This document shows, in pieces, positions 31,934-32,855 of a DNA stretch of 32,855 bases. The notes beneath the pieces are model-generated. The model ran no database searches. It had not been told where the DNA came from and saw only the letters and a program-made list of their open reading frames with translations. The first letter of the stretch is position 1. Every line of letters begins with the position of its first letter. Source of the DNA: Thermoplasmatota archaeon (lineage in GTDB: Archaea > Thermoplasmatota > Thermoplasmata > Thermoplasmatales > Thermoplasmataceae). A program made the translations under genes and the position numbers. The stretch spans positions 1 to 32,855 of the forward strand of contig JAMDBW010000039.1 in NCBI GenBank assembly GCA_023487765.1, in the 5' to 3' direction.

Positions 31934-31948
31934 TTACCTCTGATTATC

Positions 31949-32003
31949 CCATATTGCATGCCATAATCCGGCATATGGCTCATAATTTATTCGTATCACG
32001 AAT
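31949..32003. repeat. Two short inverted repeats between SDR and cyclase genes
   Basis: ATGCC (31958-31962) and GGCAT (31970-31974), extended by CCAT (31949) and ATGG (31975), could form a hairpin behind the SDR gene. ATTCGT-ATC-ACGAAT at 31989-32003 is a second palindrome about 40 bp ahead of the cyclase TATA element and might be an operator. Confidence 0.35.
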
Positions 32004-32038
32004 GAATATCATCAATTAATGTATTTAATGTAAAAAAA

Positions 32039-32048
32039 GTTTAATTAT
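32039..32048 (+). promoter_or_regulatory. TATA-like element of the cyclase-permease operon
   Basis: GTTTAATTAT, centred 25 bp before ATG 32069, as in other leaderless units of the window. Confidence 0.55.
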
Positions 32049-32068
32049 CTCCCTGTTCATGTTACGGG

Positions 32069-32722
32069 ATGAAGATCAACGGAATCTATGATCTGTCCGT
32101 TACGCTCAGGACTAACATGCCCGCGTGGCCGACAAACCCCCTTATAACCATTAATCCTGTTGGAACGGTAGCCAGGGACGGTTACAGCGTTGAATCTTAT
32201 GCCTCCGCTACACACAGCGGAACTCATATAGACGCTCCGTCGCACATGATTGAAAAGGCAAAAACTGTTGATAAGGTGGAACTCGACAAGCTCATTGGCG
32301 AAGGCTACTGTATAAGACCGGAACTCAACGGGAGAGAAATTGGCAGATCTGCCCTGGCCGCGGTGTGGAAACCTGAATATGACGGAAAGATAATCCTTAT
32401 TAACACCGGGTGGGACAGGAAGAGAGATTACACGAAGGAATTCCAGTTCAATTTTCCCGGGCTTGCCATGGATACTGTTGATTTCTTCGTGGAACACAGG
32501 ACAAAGGTAATCGGCATTGATACCCTGGGCATAGAGCCGTATGATCACTCTGACTTCAGGGTACACAAAGCACTTCTTGTGCATGATATGGCTTTCATCG
32601 AAGATATGGCTAACCTGGATCAGTTGAAGGAAGGAAAAAAATACCTGGTCGTGGCATTACCGCTCAAGATTGAAAATGGTAGCGGGGCAATGGCAAGAGT
32701 CGTTGCCCTGGATGTAGTTTGA
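32069..32722 (+). CDS. Cyclase-family metal-dependent hydrolase (kynurenine formamidase-like)
   Basis: A 217-aa protein of the cyclase/kynurenine formamidase (KynB-like) family. The metal motif HxGTHxDxPxH is present as HSGTHIDAPSH (H49, H53, D55, H59). The N-terminus YDLSVTLRTNMPAWPTNP and the later ILINTGWDR and VIGIDTLGIEPYDHSDF are further family blocks. Family members hydrolyse N-formylkynurenine, isatin or other amides; the substrate here is unknown. The permease gene starts 9 nt after its stop with a GAGGTG site spanning the stop, so the substrate may be an amino-acid derivative that is taken up. Confidence 0.92.
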   Translation: MKINGIYDLSVTLRTNMPAWPTNPLITINPVGTVARDGYSVESYASATHSGTHIDAPSHMIEKAKTVDKVELDKLIGEGYCIRPELNGREIGRSALAAVWKPEYDGKIILINTGWDRKRDYTKEFQFNFPGLAMDTVDFFVEHRTKVIGIDTLGIEPYDHSDFRVHKALLVHDMAFIEDMANLDQLKEGKKYLVVALPLKIENGSGAMARVVALDVV

Positions 32723-32731
32723 GGTGTTGAA

Positions 32732-32855
32732 ATGACGGAAGAAAAAGGAACATACAAGAAGGGGCTTGGATTCTGGCACGTAGTTTTTCTGACCATCGGG
32801 GCAATACTGGGACCGGCTGTCGCATACATACCGGTAACCGTTCTTGCTGACGGTG
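32732..32855 (+). CDS. Amino acid permease (APC-like), 3' end outside window
   Basis: Only the first 41 codons are present. The ATG at 32732 follows a GAGGTG site 5 nt before it. The peptide has a polar start (MTEEKGTYKKGLGFWHVV) then a hydrophobic segment FLTIGAILGPAVAYIPVTVLA that looks like the first transmembrane helix with the Gly-rich unwound site of amino acid-polyamine-organocation transporters. Probably co-transcribed with the cyclase-family gene. The subfamily and substrate cannot be told from this fragment. Confidence 0.7.
   Translation, partial: MTEEKGTYKKGLGFWHVVFLTIGAILGPAVAYIPVTVLADG

Noticed and set aside
1-32855. CRISPR arrays, transposons, prophage, tRNA or rRNA genes
   Set aside because: No regularly spaced repeats, transposase or integrase motifs, terminal inverted repeats, or cloverleaf-like sequences were found in the gaps.

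Overview
The window looks like chromosomal DNA of a Thermoplasmatales-type euryarchaeon. The strongest markers are a bacterial HU-like DNA-binding protein of the HTa kind (12124-12393), a fused Kae1-Bud32 gene, archaeal DnaG, aIF2-gamma, rpS6e, and an Nre repair protein. Most transcription units have an A/T-rich TATA-like element about 24-28 bp before the start codon, which indicates largely leaderless mRNAs, and TTG and GTG starts are frequent. I see no rRNA, tRNA, CRISPR array, insertion sequence or prophage. Genes are packed tightly; many convergent neighbours touch or overlap by a few bases.

Layout. 1-2119: 3' part of thrS and an abutting 51-codon small gene on the other strand. 2120-5548 (minus): a fixC-fixX-etfB-etfA operon for electron transfer to or from quinone/ferredoxin. 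5702-7984: an endonuclease III-like glycosylase convergent with an rpS6e-aIF2-gamma operon. 8220-10869: Kae1-Bud32 (t6A tRNA modification), an XTP/dITP pyrophosphatase and a small two-helix membrane protein. 10870-12393: spermidine synthase, a 426-bp A/T-rich gap with palindromes, and the HTa gene. 12411-13735 (minus): an AP-endonuclease-like TIM-barrel protein with a small partner. 13928-16752: dnaG overlapping a Lon-like AAA+ ATPase that has a zinc ribbon and no protease domain. 16836-20995: an M61 peptidase with a PDZ domain, two HTH regulators and an unknown protein. 20992-23433: rlmE, gcvH, thpR, a small beta-rich unknown and a winged-helix regulator. 23501-25848: a MarC-type membrane protein and a DUF47/PhoU-like plus PiT-like phosphate uptake pair.

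25837-30219 is the least understood section. A minus-strand group of three genes that I do not recognise stands head-to-head with a two-gene operon of an Nre-type, PCNA-linked repair protein and a radical SAM protein of the spore-photoproduct-lyase family. 30372-32855: a YfcE-type phosphoesterase, a short-chain dehydrogenase that has lost its catalytic Tyr and Lys, a cyclase/kynurenine-formamidase-family hydrolase and the first 41 codons of an amino-acid permease.

The best candidates for something undescribed are the zinc-ribbon, protease-less LonB relative tied to dnaG; the Nre/radical-SAM operon with its divergent unknown cluster; the leaderless small gene after thrS; and the perfect inverted repeat in front of the HTa gene. 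No obviously new multi-gene defence or mobile system is visible. Most of the window is informational and metabolic housekeeping. All family names come from recognising motifs by eye; no database search was made.
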